Below the pieces are notes generated by a model. It did no database searches and was not told the origin of the DNA. It saw only the letters and a program-made list of their open reading frames with translations. Below, one piece after another: positions 17,794-25,712 of a stretch of DNA of 35,365 bases (positions within the stretch are counted from its first letter, which is position 1; each line of letters starts with the position of its first letter). The position numbers and the translations under genes were made by a program. Origin of the DNA: Planctomycetaceae bacterium (GTDB lineage: Bacteria; Planctomycetota; Planctomycetia; Pirellulales; Pirellulaceae); contig JAAYDI010000059.1 of NCBI GenBank assembly GCA_012729315.1, forward strand, positions 1 to 35,365. The letters run 5' to 3'.

Positions 17794-20223
17794 TCACGGA
17801 TTACCTGCTTCTGCGTCCACGACATGTTGTACTGAATCGGCCAGCCGCCCTAATGCAGCAGCCAGCTCGGCGGGTCCGCGTGCTGCTGTCGGTTTCATGT
17901 CCGCCAGCGGTGTCGCATAAAATGCATCGGCGTTGGCCTTGACGTGTTCGATCAACACCGCCGGGTTCCGCCATGGACCACGGTCGCCGCTCGCGACGCG
18001 CTGCGACACCCAGCTCCAATAGGCGTCCGCGTCGCGTCGATTGACCGTGTGTACCAGTTCGTAGTGGTGGCTGCGGCAGTAGTTGTTCTCCGCATTCGAC
18101 TTCAGCGTCTGCTCGGAGTGCGGATTGACCTGGGGCGCCACACCGCCGAGTTCGCCGGCCCGTTCCAGCCGCCGCAGGGTGGCCTCCATCGAGAACTCCT
18201 CGGACTGGGCCAACACGTCGGCCAGCGCATCGAAGAGTCCCCGATTCACTTCCGCGATCCGCTCGATCGCAGCAGCCTCGGCCTGGTTCTGCCGCCAGGC
18301 CTCCATGCGTGCGGCGCCCTGCGCCAAGCTGACGAACAGCGCGCGGTTCGCCACCGTGCGCGCCATGTCCAGGGCATCGCGCCGCCACAGCTCATCAGCG
18401 TACCAGGCGGCGGACAGCCCGGCCAACTGCGCGAGCGTCGCGGGCGCCGCGGTCAGCTCCGGAGCCACTCGCCGGCGTGCAGCGCCGAGTGCCTCCAGGC
18501 GCTGCGGCGTCAGCGTCGCCAGGCCACTGGCGAGCAGACGAAACTGAGGTTCGTCAAAAACGACGGTGCGCTCCGGTGACTTGATCGACCAGTGCACGGT
18601 CTGCGCGAGCGGCAGGAATGCGGTCCAGACCGGCCGCATCGCCGCACCCAACTCGCTTGGGTAACGGGTCCGGCAGTACCGATCCACCGCGTCAGACGCG
18701 GCCAGCGTCTGCGGGCACCAACTGTTCTCCGCCAGGTATTCCAGCAGGAAGGTGTCGCTGTGCGAGATCTCGGACCACAGAACCAGCCCGCAACATTGCG
18801 GATCGGCTGCCGCTTCCTCCAATCGCGCGCTGAGAATCGTGTAATCCTCATGGATGTCGCTGTTGCGCGCAAAGGAGTGGAAGATGCCGAAAATCCAGGG
18901 GAAGCGACCCACCAGGCCCCAGTCACGGTAGGTCACCTTGTCGCACATGTCGGCCGTATACTCGTGGATGATCGTACGCCGCGGATCAAACTCGGTCGTC
19001 AATCGGCGCACGTCCTCGTCCGTCCATTTCCAGCCGATGAAATCCCAGCTGGCGATCAGCAGCGGGACGTCCGGGTAGCATTCGCGGATCATCTGCTGCG
19101 TCTTGCGGTAGACGTAGAGTTTCCGCTGCAGATTGTCCCGGTCGCTGGAACCGAACGTCCGCTCCGCCATCCCGATGGTGTGGAACAGGCGCGGCACGCC
19201 CCCGCCAAAGTCGCGGATGTGCGTTTCGGTCAGCTTCCAGTAGGCGTCCCACGTCTGCTGCGCTTCGATGTCCCAGATCGCCTGCGTCGAGCGCTGGTAA
19301 CCCGACTTCTGATCGGTGATGACCGGGAATTCAGGATGGCTGGTGTAGAACGAACTGGGCGTATGCGAATACCAGTGAGTGATCGTACCCGCGTCTTCGG
19401 GATGCAGTAACCCGCGATCGCGGGCGTACTGCAGCACCTCCCGGCGCAACTCGCCCCGGTACCGGAGCGCCCAGAACGAAGTGCGGTCGTCGTATGAGCG
19501 ATCTGCCGCGTCCGGATCCCGGCCATCGCTCGGCGGGTACGGCACCTGGCCGGGAAAGGCACGCTGGAACAGATCGTCAATCCCGGTGCGCAGCATGAAC
19601 AGGTTGAATCGCTCTTTCAGCAGCCAATCGATTTCCCGTTTCCAGTCGTCCAGGTCCCAATGTTCAGCCTGGAAACGGTGCAGGCCACGGTGCGCGAAAT
19701 AGCGCAGGCCACGATAATTGAAGTGCGGCTGCTCAAGCACGTCGAGCCCGGCCAGCTCGATCGTGTCGCGCTGCGGAATCCGATCGCCGTCCCAGAAATA
19801 CTCAACACCGGCCCGGCGCCGAAAGAAGTCGTACACCGCATAGATCGTCGACCGCCCGCTGCCACCAGCCAGGATTAACACATCCCGCTCCTCATGCCGC
19901 ACGCTGAGCAGCCGGTAGTTGTCGCCGCCATATTGGAGGTTCAAGCCTTCAAGCGCCGCGTCACGGATCAACCGGTGAACCACCGGATGGACAGCATCCG
20001 AACCGATCAGCACCACGTCGCCGGGCGGAGCAGTCGGTTGGTCGCTCGCCGCCTGCCGGAGCACCGGGCGCTGGCCAGTCACTTGCTCCCACAAGGCCGC
20101 GAACTCCGCGCCTGCTATCTGGTACGCTTTTTCGCCTGCAGGCGGGGTCAGGATGGTCACTTCACCCGCTCGGCCAGTTGCCGTGGCGACGAACGCGGCA
20201 ACACAAAGCAGTAAACGTGTCAT
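17794..20223 (-). CDS. Secreted alpha-N-acetylglucosaminidase, GH89 (NAGLU-like)
   Basis: An 809-residue protein starting at ATG 20223, with GGGAGAG about 7 bases upstream and a signal peptide (MTRLLLCVAAFVATATGRAG). The N-terminal domain (~25-145) ends in LILAGGSGRSTIYAVYDFFR. The barrel includes NYRGLRYFAHRGLH and WDLDDWKREIDWLLKERFNL, as in NAGLU. Glu354 (IGMAERTFG) and Glu485 (LWSEISHSD) lie 131 residues apart, close to the 130 between the two catalytic Glu of human NAGLU. The run from Glu485 to the downstream AENSW also keeps the same spacing as the human segment after its nucleophile. The C-terminal half is helical, as in this family. GH89 removes terminal alpha-GlcNAc, as found on gastric-type mucin O-glycans and heparan sulfate. 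It is the first gene of the minus-strand amino-sugar run. Confidence 0.8.
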   Translation of the reverse strand: MTRLLLCVAAFVATATGRAGEVTILTPPAGEKAYQIAGAEFAALWEQVTGQRPVLRQAASDQPTAPPGDVVLIGSDAVHPVVHRLIRDAALEGLNLQYGGDNYRLLSVRHEERDVLILAGGSGRSTIYAVYDFFRRRAGVEYFWDGDRIPQRDTIELAGLDVLEQPHFNYRGLRYFAHRGLHRFQAEHWDLDDWKREIDWLLKERFNLFMLRTGIDDLFQRAFPGQVPYPPSDGRDPDAADRSYDDRTSFWALRYRGELRREVLQYARDRGLLHPEDAGTITHWYSHTPSSFYTSHPEFPVITDQKSGYQRSTQAIWDIEAQQTWDAYWKLTETHIRDFGGGVPRLFHTIGMAERTFGSSDRDNLQRKLYVYRKTQQMIRECYPDVPLLIASWDFIGWKWTDEDVRRLTTEFDPRRTIIHEYTADMCDKVTYRDWGLVGRFPWIFGIFHSFARNSDIHEDYTILSARLEEAAADPQCCGLVLWSEISHSDTFLLEYLAENSWCPQTLAASDAVDRYCRTRYPSELGAAMRPVWTAFLPLAQTVHWSIKSPERTVVFDEPQFRLLASGLATLTPQRLEALGAARRRVAPELTAAPATLAQLAGLSAAWYADELWRRDALDMARTVANRALFVSLAQGAARMEAWRQNQAEAAAIERIAEVNRGLFDALADVLAQSEEFSMEATLRRLERAGELGGVAPQVNPHSEQTLKSNAENNYCRSHHYELVHTVNRRDADAYWSWVSQRVASGDRGPWRNPAVLIEHVKANADAFYATPLADMKPTAARGPAELAAALGRLADSVQHVVDAEAGNP

Positions 20224-20303
20224 GCTCTGCTCTCCCAGTTGGTGGACACGAGGAAGACGGCGCATAGCACGCTGCCTGCCGTCCGTCCAGCCTTCCTCTA
20301 CCA

Positions 20304-20480
20304 CTACTTCGCCGCTGGAATCACCGCCAGCAGGATGTGCGAAGGGCGGTGCGCATCGTGGTACACGGTGTTGACTGCTGACTCGGTAATACCCCCACCC
20401 AGAGACAGCGACTTGCGCGTGCTGGCATCATGGCCATCTCCTGCCGTCAGATTCCCGGCTGGCTGAGTGTCTCGTTCCAC
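20304..20480 (-). pseudogene. Possible C-terminal remnant of a protein gene (unrecognised)
   Basis: A 58-codon frame from a GTG at 20480 to the TAG at 20304-20306 translates to a plausible protein end: ESAVNTVYHDAHRPSH and ILLAVIPAAK precede the stop. The frame hits a stop just upstream at about 20508, so no full gene exists. I do not recognise the family. It lies on the same strand as GH89 and ends 80 bases before the GH89 start. It may be the tail of a former upstream gene or a chance frame. Confidence 0.25.
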
Positions 20481-20506
20481 CCAGTGTCTCAGACCAGTGT
20501 CTCAGA
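20481..20506. repeat. Perfect tandem duplication of CCAGTGTCTCAGA
   Basis: The 13-mer occurs at 20481-20493 and again at 20494-20506. A partial third occurrence of the core AGTGTCTC lies at about 20466-20473. It may be a slippage product or a paired binding site between divergent promoters. Confidence 0.5.
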
Positions 20507-20560
20507 TTCCGAGAGCCCTTTTCAAGACACCAACCACAACTTCGTCTCCGCTGCGGGTGG

Positions 20561-20590
20561 TTGTCGCCCGACCGGAAGTGCTGGTATCGT
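20561..20590 (+). promoter_or_regulatory. Candidate sigma70-like promoter of the DUF6259-like gene
   Basis: TTGTCG (20561-20566) and TATCGT (20585-20590) are separated by 18 bases; each matches the sigma70 consensus at four of six positions. The element lies 46 bases before the ATG. A strong AAGGAG ribosome site follows at 20621-20626, nine bases from the ATG. The support is positional only. Confidence 0.3.
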
Positions 20591-20635
20591 GGTCTGGTGT
20601 CGCAATTGCTGTTGCCATACAAGGAGTTCTCGATC

Positions 20636-23251
20636 ATGCGAAGTACTGCCCTGGCCCTCTTGCTGTGCGGACTCGCGGTGGATTATACGTGCGCTGACTC
20701 TGAGCGAGTGTTGCTTAGTACCGATCGCCTGACCGTGGAACTGGATCGGACGCGCCACGGTGCCATCGTCTCGCTGACCGACACTGCAACCGGCATGCAG
20801 TTCGTCAACGACCGTGTCGTGCAGGACCTGTTTGCCATCGAGTGGACCCGGACAGGCGACCAGTCTGGCAAGCGCGAGCGTCTGGCCAGCCATGACGCGG
20901 AGCAGATTGAATGGGAGTCAAGCGCCGATCGTCTGATCGCGGTTTTCCGGCGACTCGGCGGCCAGGACATCACAGTCACGTGTACGGCAACGAGTGCCAC
21001 GGGGCAGGGCGACGTGCGTTGGAGTCTGTCCATCACCGGCGCGGCGCCGCTCACCGTCGAAGCCATCCATTATCCCATACTCGCGCTGCGCGCTCCGCTC
21101 GAGGACACAGGCAACTCGGACGCTATCGTGGCGGGTTACACCAAGGGTGGTGTCTTTCACGAGCCGGCGCAATGGGACGTAGGGCAAGGCTTGTCGCTGG
21201 CGCAGCCGGGACCGCTGGCCGCCCAGTTCAGTTGCTACTACTCGCCACGATCCGGGCTGCTCACCTATACCCGTGATGCGCGCGGCTATCCGAAAGTGTT
21301 CGCATGTCTGCGCACGAATGAAGGGCTGACATGGAGTTGGGAGCGCCGCTGTTACCAACCGCTGAATCAACCGCTGGAGCTGGGCTATGAAATCAGCATG
21401 ACTACGTTCTCCGGGCAGACGCCAGGTGATGCGACAGACTGGCGTGACGCCGCGGACATCTACAAACAGTGGGCACTGCAACAACCGTGGTGTGCGGTAC
21501 CATACGCTCAGCGCGCCGACATCCCGGAGTGGATGAAGGCGGGGCCGAGCATGATTCGGTTCTATCGCCAGTGGCTGGCCACTCCGCAACGTGTCGAAGA
21601 CTGGCTGCACGACTACTGGCAGAAGTACTTCCCGGAGACGCCCCTGATCGTCGCGCTCTGGGGCTGGGAACGGGTCGACAGCTGGATCTCGCCCAAGTAC
21701 TTCCCGCCGTATCCTTCGGAGGCGGATTTCACGCGTACGGTCAACGCGATCCAGCAGGTTGGCGGGCATGCCTTCCCCTGGCCTTCGGGCTACTACTGGA
21801 ATGTCGAGTACCAGGCGAACGCGGACGGGACGTTCGCCTGGCAGGATTGGGACGACTTCAACGCCATCGGCCTGCCGCACGCGCTGCTCCAACGGGACGG
21901 CACGCCGCTCGTACGCAAGCTCCCCTGGCTCAACGGCGGCCGCAACGCCGTGCTGTGCCGCGGTGACGCGTGGACCCGGCAGTGGTTCAACAAGACGGCG
22001 GTCACGCTGATGCAGCTCGGTTGCGACATGCTCCAGGTCGATCAGGTCGTGGGCGGTCGGGCGCCGGGCGAAGGGAACTGCTTCAGTACCGAACATGGCC
22101 ATCCTCCAGGACCGGGCGTCTGGGACACGGAAGCGTTCACCGCTCAGCTGCAATCGCTGGCAGCGGAGTGTCGGCGCATACAGCCCGCAGCCGTGCTCGC
22201 GATCGAGGAACCTCAAGAGCTGTTCAATCACCTGATCGGGGTGCAGGATTACCGCGACGCACAGTCCGATCGCTGGCCGAACCTGCCAGGTGTCACTCAC
22301 GCGTCGATCTTTGGGTACCTCTACCACGAATTCCTGCCGGTGTTCCAGAGCAACCCGCATCACGGCAACCAGTCCAGCCTGGCGTACTGTGCCGTGACGG
22401 GCCAGATTCCGCATTGGATTCCGCACTGGCCCGTGCATCCCTCCCCGGCGCTCGCCAACGGCAACTTCGAGGAGTGGACGGCCGATGCACCGGCCGACTG
22501 GGGCCGTGTCACCGGATGGCAGGGGACTGTGTATAGCGGAAAGGCGTTTCGGGACGAAGCGGTCAAGGCGGAGGGCGCCGCGAGCGTGCGGCTCGAAAAC
22601 CAGCTCGCCACGGAGATCGTTCAGGTTTCACAGAACGTGCCCGTCGGTCCAGGACGCCTGCAGGTCGGCCACACCTACCGCCTGCGTGCGCGCATCAAAG
22701 TGGACCACCTCGCCCGGTCCAATGCCATCAATCTCGCTGCGCTGACTCCAGACCTCGGCTCGAAAGGCGCGTGGCACATCCCGTTCCCCGCGCCGGGAGA
22801 GTGGACTGAGCGAAGCGTCGAATTCACAATGCCCGCAGAAGCCGCGTTCCTGCGGATCATGCTGCACGTCGTCGGTCCCTGCCAGCTCTGGATCGATGAC
22901 GTCCGACTGGAATCACAGATCGACGGCCAATGGCAGCCGCTCATGCAGCCCGGATTGCCGCCAGAGCACGCGTTCATCACCCAGTGGGTCGAGCTGTTTC
23001 ACGGCGCGGGACGCCCCTACCTGCTGCTCGGCACGATGATCCACCCACCCCAGCTGATCGCCCCCGTGCCGGAGCCCGGTGAGCGTGCTCCTTTCCCCGC
23101 TATCATGCTCAACGCGTATCGCGCACCCGATGGTTCGGAAGCTGCCATTGTCGCCAACGCTACCGACAAGGTACAGCAGGTACAATTCCGCTGGCACGAC
23201 ACGACGCGGACTCTTGAACTACCACCGTGGAGCCTGCGGCTGGTGAACTGA
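20636..23251 (+). CDS. Secreted DUF6259-like TIM-barrel glycosidase with C-terminal carbohydrate-binding-like module
   Basis: An 871-residue protein. ATG 20636 has AAGGAG nine bases upstream and a signal peptide (MRSTALALLLCGLAVDYTC). The first ~270 residues are beta-rich (galactose-mutarotase-like: LSTDRLTVELDRTRHGAIVS). The barrel (~290-600) contains LIVALWGWERVD, WPSGYYWNVEYQ, CDMLQVDQVVGG (Asp469, candidate nucleophile) and VLAIEEPQELFN (Glu524/525, candidate acid/base). A jellyroll resembling CBM4/9-type modules follows (~620-760; LANGNFEEWTADAPADWGRV through IDDVRLES), then a small beta domain ending PPWSLRLVN. The overall arrangement matches DUF6259 proteins, a glycosidase-like family without an established substrate as far as I know. 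It is alone on its strand, flanked by a divergent GH89 and a convergent TIM-barrel gene. Confidence 0.7.
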   Translation: MRSTALALLLCGLAVDYTCADSERVLLSTDRLTVELDRTRHGAIVSLTDTATGMQFVNDRVVQDLFAIEWTRTGDQSGKRERLASHDAEQIEWESSADRLIAVFRRLGGQDITVTCTATSATGQGDVRWSLSITGAAPLTVEAIHYPILALRAPLEDTGNSDAIVAGYTKGGVFHEPAQWDVGQGLSLAQPGPLAAQFSCYYSPRSGLLTYTRDARGYPKVFACLRTNEGLTWSWERRCYQPLNQPLELGYEISMTTFSGQTPGDATDWRDAADIYKQWALQQPWCAVPYAQRADIPEWMKAGPSMIRFYRQWLATPQRVEDWLHDYWQKYFPETPLIVALWGWERVDSWISPKYFPPYPSEADFTRTVNAIQQVGGHAFPWPSGYYWNVEYQANADGTFAWQDWDDFNAIGLPHALLQRDGTPLVRKLPWLNGGRNAVLCRGDAWTRQWFNKTAVTLMQLGCDMLQVDQVVGGRAPGEGNCFSTEHGHPPGPGVWDTEAFTAQLQSLAAECRRIQPAAVLAIEEPQELFNHLIGVQDYRDAQSDRWPNLPGVTHASIFGYLYHEFLPVFQSNPHHGNQSSLAYCAVTGQIPHWIPHWPVHPSPALANGNFEEWTADAPADWGRVTGWQGTVYSGKAFRDEAVKAEGAASVRLENQLATEIVQVSQNVPVGPGRLQVGHTYRLRARIKVDHLARSNAINLAALTPDLGSKGAWHIPFPAPGEWTERSVEFTMPAEAAFLRIMLHVVGPCQLWIDDVRLESQIDGQWQPLMQPGLPPEHAFITQWVELFHGAGRPYLLLGTMIHPPQLIAPVPEPGERAPFPAIMLNAYRAPDGSEAAIVANATDKVQQVQFRWHDTTRTLELPPWSLRLVN

Positions 23252-23300
23252 TGACGATTGACGAATGACGATTGACGAATGACGAATGACGAATGACGAG
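23252..23300. repeat. Heptamer tandem repeat (TGACGAW, seven units)
   Basis: Seven consecutive units TGACGAT, TGACGAA, TGACGAT, TGACGAA, TGACGAA, TGACGAA and TGACGAG begin immediately after the TGA stop of the DUF6259-like gene and end 33 bases before the convergent stop at 23334. Read on minus it gives SSFVIRHSS-type peptides, a common artefact in planctomycete annotations. Confidence 0.9.
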
Positions 23301-23308
23301 AGTCGAAA

Positions 23309-23326
23309 GGGCGGGGCACGTCGCCC
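23309..23326. terminator. Weak GC hairpin between convergent genes
   Basis: A GGGCG/CGCCC stem lies in the short gap between the convergent DUF6259-like and TIM-barrel genes, just after the heptamer array. There is no T-run, so it is at best a weak bidirectional terminator. Confidence 0.25.
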
Positions 23327-23333
23327 GCGCCGG

Positions 23334-25448
23334 CTAGTCGCTGTACACTTCCACCAGGTCGATCTGGCATTTCCCCACGGGCCCGGCTTCGCGGTAGTCC
23401 TCCGGCTCTCCGTGGAAGGGGACTTTCCCGACCAGCAGCTGCGCCGCCGGTCCGGCCAGCAGTTCGGCCTCCTGGAACGTCCACACACGCTCGTAGTTCT
23501 GGCCGTCACGACTCCGCTCCACGACGCCGTATGATCCGCGCCACCGCACGCGCAGCCAGACCCACTGCGTCGCGTCATACTGACCACCGGTCAGTTGCTG
23601 CCCCAGGATGTCGCTTTGGAGTGTCTGGTCGCTGCGCGTTCCCACGCGGGCGCCGCCCCGTTCCCACCGCAGCATCGCACCGGGTCCCCAAGACTGACCG
23701 CCGTCGGTGTCCTGCCGTACCTTGACGACGAAACCGCTGGCCCTGACAGTCAGCGGGATGCGCAGGAAGGCGTATGTGTTGGCATGGGCCTGGATCTCCA
23801 GCACGCCATCGCGCACAGTCAGCGCATCGGGATTCTGGTCGGACACCACCTGTTGAGCGGCGGGAAGCGACGTGAAGTCAACGGCGAAGACTGGCGGCCC
23901 CCACTGCGGCGGGCGGTCCAGCGCGTCGCGGTCGGCTTTCGCGGCAGCGGCCTTCTGAGCGACCAGCGTCTGCCGCAGGTCAATATCCCGCTCGACAGCA
24001 TCTCGCAGTTCCGGCGTCAGTTTCGCACGGTACTCGTCGCTGAGTATCTGCATGAATTCGGGTCGGTCGAGCCAGCCTGCCAGGGTGTGGAAGCGGGCGT
24101 TAGCTTTCAGGATGTCGCGTGCCAATTGCGGCGTCACCCCCACCGGCCCGTTGTTGCACAGCACACCGATGGAATTGCTGATGTTGTAGCCCGATACGAA
24201 GAACCGCAGGTAGTCGAAACTGCTGTAGGCTTTTTCGTTGCCCTCGCCGCGCAGAATGAAGTCGACGTACGCGTCGGCCTGCGGCAGATAGCAGCCATTC
24301 GATCCCAGCGCCCACGTCGAATGCCACTCCAAGATCCCGTCCTTACCCACGATATGACGTGATTCGCGGGCGAGTGCATAGAGGGCTGCCGGGTTCTCCA
24401 GATACTGGCCGTCGAAATAGAGCCCGTCCGGCTGGTACTCCCGCATCACCTTGCGGATCTCCGGCAGGAACCATCCCATGTTCTCGCCCGTCGGTGTGCC
24501 GGGCGGCCACGACTTGAAGTTCTCAAACGTATTGAACGCCTGCGGCTCGAGCGCCGTGTTCTTCAGGAAATAGTAGGGACTCGTATAGACGATGAACCGC
24601 ATGCCGGCATCATGGATCGTCGTCCGCACACGTGCGAATTCTTCCGGACCCAGTCGCGGCACGAACGCCAGGTTCCAGTCCTTCCACAACAGCAACTCCG
24701 ACTGTAACAGCACGATATTGCCGTGCCGGCTCCAGGCTCGCAGCGCGTCGTCAGGCGGGTAGGCCAACTGGTTCGACCAGTGCCACACAACATTGTCCCG
24801 CAGCGAGCGGTCCCAGTCGTAAGGCTTGGGCGGGCACACGCCGACCCACAGCACGGCGTCCGCGGGCAGCGCATAACTTGCCAGCGTCCGCGCAAAGGGG
24901 TCAAACGCGTCGCGGATCTTCGGTTCCGAACAGTAGAGTCCCAACCCGCCCCATTCATCCGCGACCAGGTGGTTGGCCTGGAATGAACCGTGCCACGCGA
25001 TGTCGATCGCCCGATCGACGGAGACCGCCAGTGGATCGTGCACATGCAGCATGAAGAGCGAGTCGCCATTGACCCGGATCGTGACGGCTGGCTCGGCAAA
25101 TGTGATGCGTGCCAGTCCGGGCCCCGCGTGCGTCACCGCCGCTCCTTCCAGCTCCTGCCCCAGGTGCAGCACGGCCAACAGCCGCTTGTGGCCGATGCGC
25201 TGGCTGAAACGGATATCTCCCGTCGCCAGGTCCGCCTCGATACAGGCCCCCGTCGTGCGGATCTGCAGCGCCCCCTCCTGGATCTGCGCAGATTCCACCA
25301 CCATCCCCATCTGCGGATCGGGAAAAAGTGCCGGATCCATCAGTTCCTGAAACGTGGGTGCGGCCGGTTTCTCTGGCGTGGGCATTTGCGCCAGCACAGA
25401 AGACCTGGTAAGAACCACAAGCATCACAACGGCTGCAACCTTCCGCAT
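23334..25448 (-). CDS. Secreted TIM-barrel glycosidase-like protein with C-terminal concanavalin-like domain (family unassigned)
   Basis: A 704-residue protein. The frame is open further upstream, but ATG 25448 has GGGAGA about 9 bases before it and starts a signal peptide (MRKVAAVVMLVVLTRSSVLA, then QMP). Residues ~60-200 form a beta domain (EADLATGDIRFSQRIGHKRL). A barrel follows (~210-500) with LLLWKDWNLAFVPRLG, MRFIVYTSPYYFL and DGLYFDGQYLENP (Asp346, candidate catalytic residue), then ILEWHSTWALGSN. Residues ~530-704 are a jellyroll resembling concanavalin/LamG or DUF1349-type modules (FAVDFTSLPAAQQVV, YGVVERSRDGQNYERVW). The organisation suggests a glycoside hydrolase, but I cannot name a family and no acid/base is obvious. 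It is transcribed divergently from the GH123-like gene. Confidence 0.65.
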   Translation of the reverse strand: MRKVAAVVMLVVLTRSSVLAQMPTPEKPAAPTFQELMDPALFPDPQMGMVVESAQIQEGALQIRTTGACIEADLATGDIRFSQRIGHKRLLAVLHLGQELEGAAVTHAGPGLARITFAEPAVTIRVNGDSLFMLHVHDPLAVSVDRAIDIAWHGSFQANHLVADEWGGLGLYCSEPKIRDAFDPFARTLASYALPADAVLWVGVCPPKPYDWDRSLRDNVVWHWSNQLAYPPDDALRAWSRHGNIVLLQSELLLWKDWNLAFVPRLGPEEFARVRTTIHDAGMRFIVYTSPYYFLKNTALEPQAFNTFENFKSWPPGTPTGENMGWFLPEIRKVMREYQPDGLYFDGQYLENPAALYALARESRHIVGKDGILEWHSTWALGSNGCYLPQADAYVDFILRGEGNEKAYSSFDYLRFFVSGYNISNSIGVLCNNGPVGVTPQLARDILKANARFHTLAGWLDRPEFMQILSDEYRAKLTPELRDAVERDIDLRQTLVAQKAAAAKADRDALDRPPQWGPPVFAVDFTSLPAAQQVVSDQNPDALTVRDGVLEIQAHANTYAFLRIPLTVRASGFVVKVRQDTDGGQSWGPGAMLRWERGGARVGTRSDQTLQSDILGQQLTGGQYDATQWVWLRVRWRGSYGVVERSRDGQNYERVWTFQEAELLAGPAAQLLVGKVPFHGEPEDYREAGPVGKCQIDLVEVYSD

Positions 25449-25499
25449 CGAACTGTCTCCCTTCCCATTACACAGAATACCGGCACGCATGCCACTTGT

Positions 25500-25523
25500 A
25501 TCGTAGCCTGCCGGAGCCCGGCA
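25500..25523 (-). promoter_or_regulatory. Candidate -10 element with adjacent palindrome upstream of the TIM-barrel gene
   Basis: On minus, TACGAT (plus 25500-25505) resembles a -10 box 51 bases before the ATG. Just upstream of it lies TGCCGGAGCCCGGCA (25509-25523), a perfect six-base inverted repeat around three bases, where a -10/-35 spacer operator would sit. No convincing -35 box is visible. Confidence 0.25.
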
Positions 25524-25571
25524 TGGACAGCGGGGGACGAACTCCCACCTGAAATCATGTGCAACGCTGGA

Positions 25572-25600
25572 GTGAAACCTGCGGTCAACTCTGATACGAT
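25572..25600 (+). promoter_or_regulatory. Candidate promoter of the GH123-like gene
   Basis: GTGAAA (25572-25577) and TACGAT (25595-25600) are 17 bases apart, each a partial sigma70 match. The -10 hexamer is identical to that of the divergent gene. The support is weak and positional. Confidence 0.25.
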
Positions 25601-25712
25601 GACGGCGAGTGGTTCTTTCCAAACAGGTGCGGGGGCAGTGGCAGGACCGGTTCTGCAGTTCCTGTCTCAGCGGCCCGCAGCATGCACCCGGCTAAGAAGT
25701 GGAGCTGCGACC

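Larger units (their letters stand above)
20224..20635. other. Divergent intergenic region between GH89 and the DUF6259-like gene
   Basis: These 412 bases separate two divergent starts. They contain a possible C-terminal gene remnant on minus (20304-20480), a perfect tandem 13-mer (20481-20506) and a candidate promoter for the plus-strand gene (20561-20590), each listed separately. Nothing else stands out. Confidence 0.5.

Noticed and set aside
23252-23300. CRISPR array
   Set aside because: The repeat unit is only seven bases with no spacers; it is a microsatellite and no cas gene is present.
24990-25712. Upstream in-frame extension of the GH123-like gene
   Set aside because: It overlaps the divergent TIM-barrel gene in antisense; ATG 25713 starts a signal peptide.
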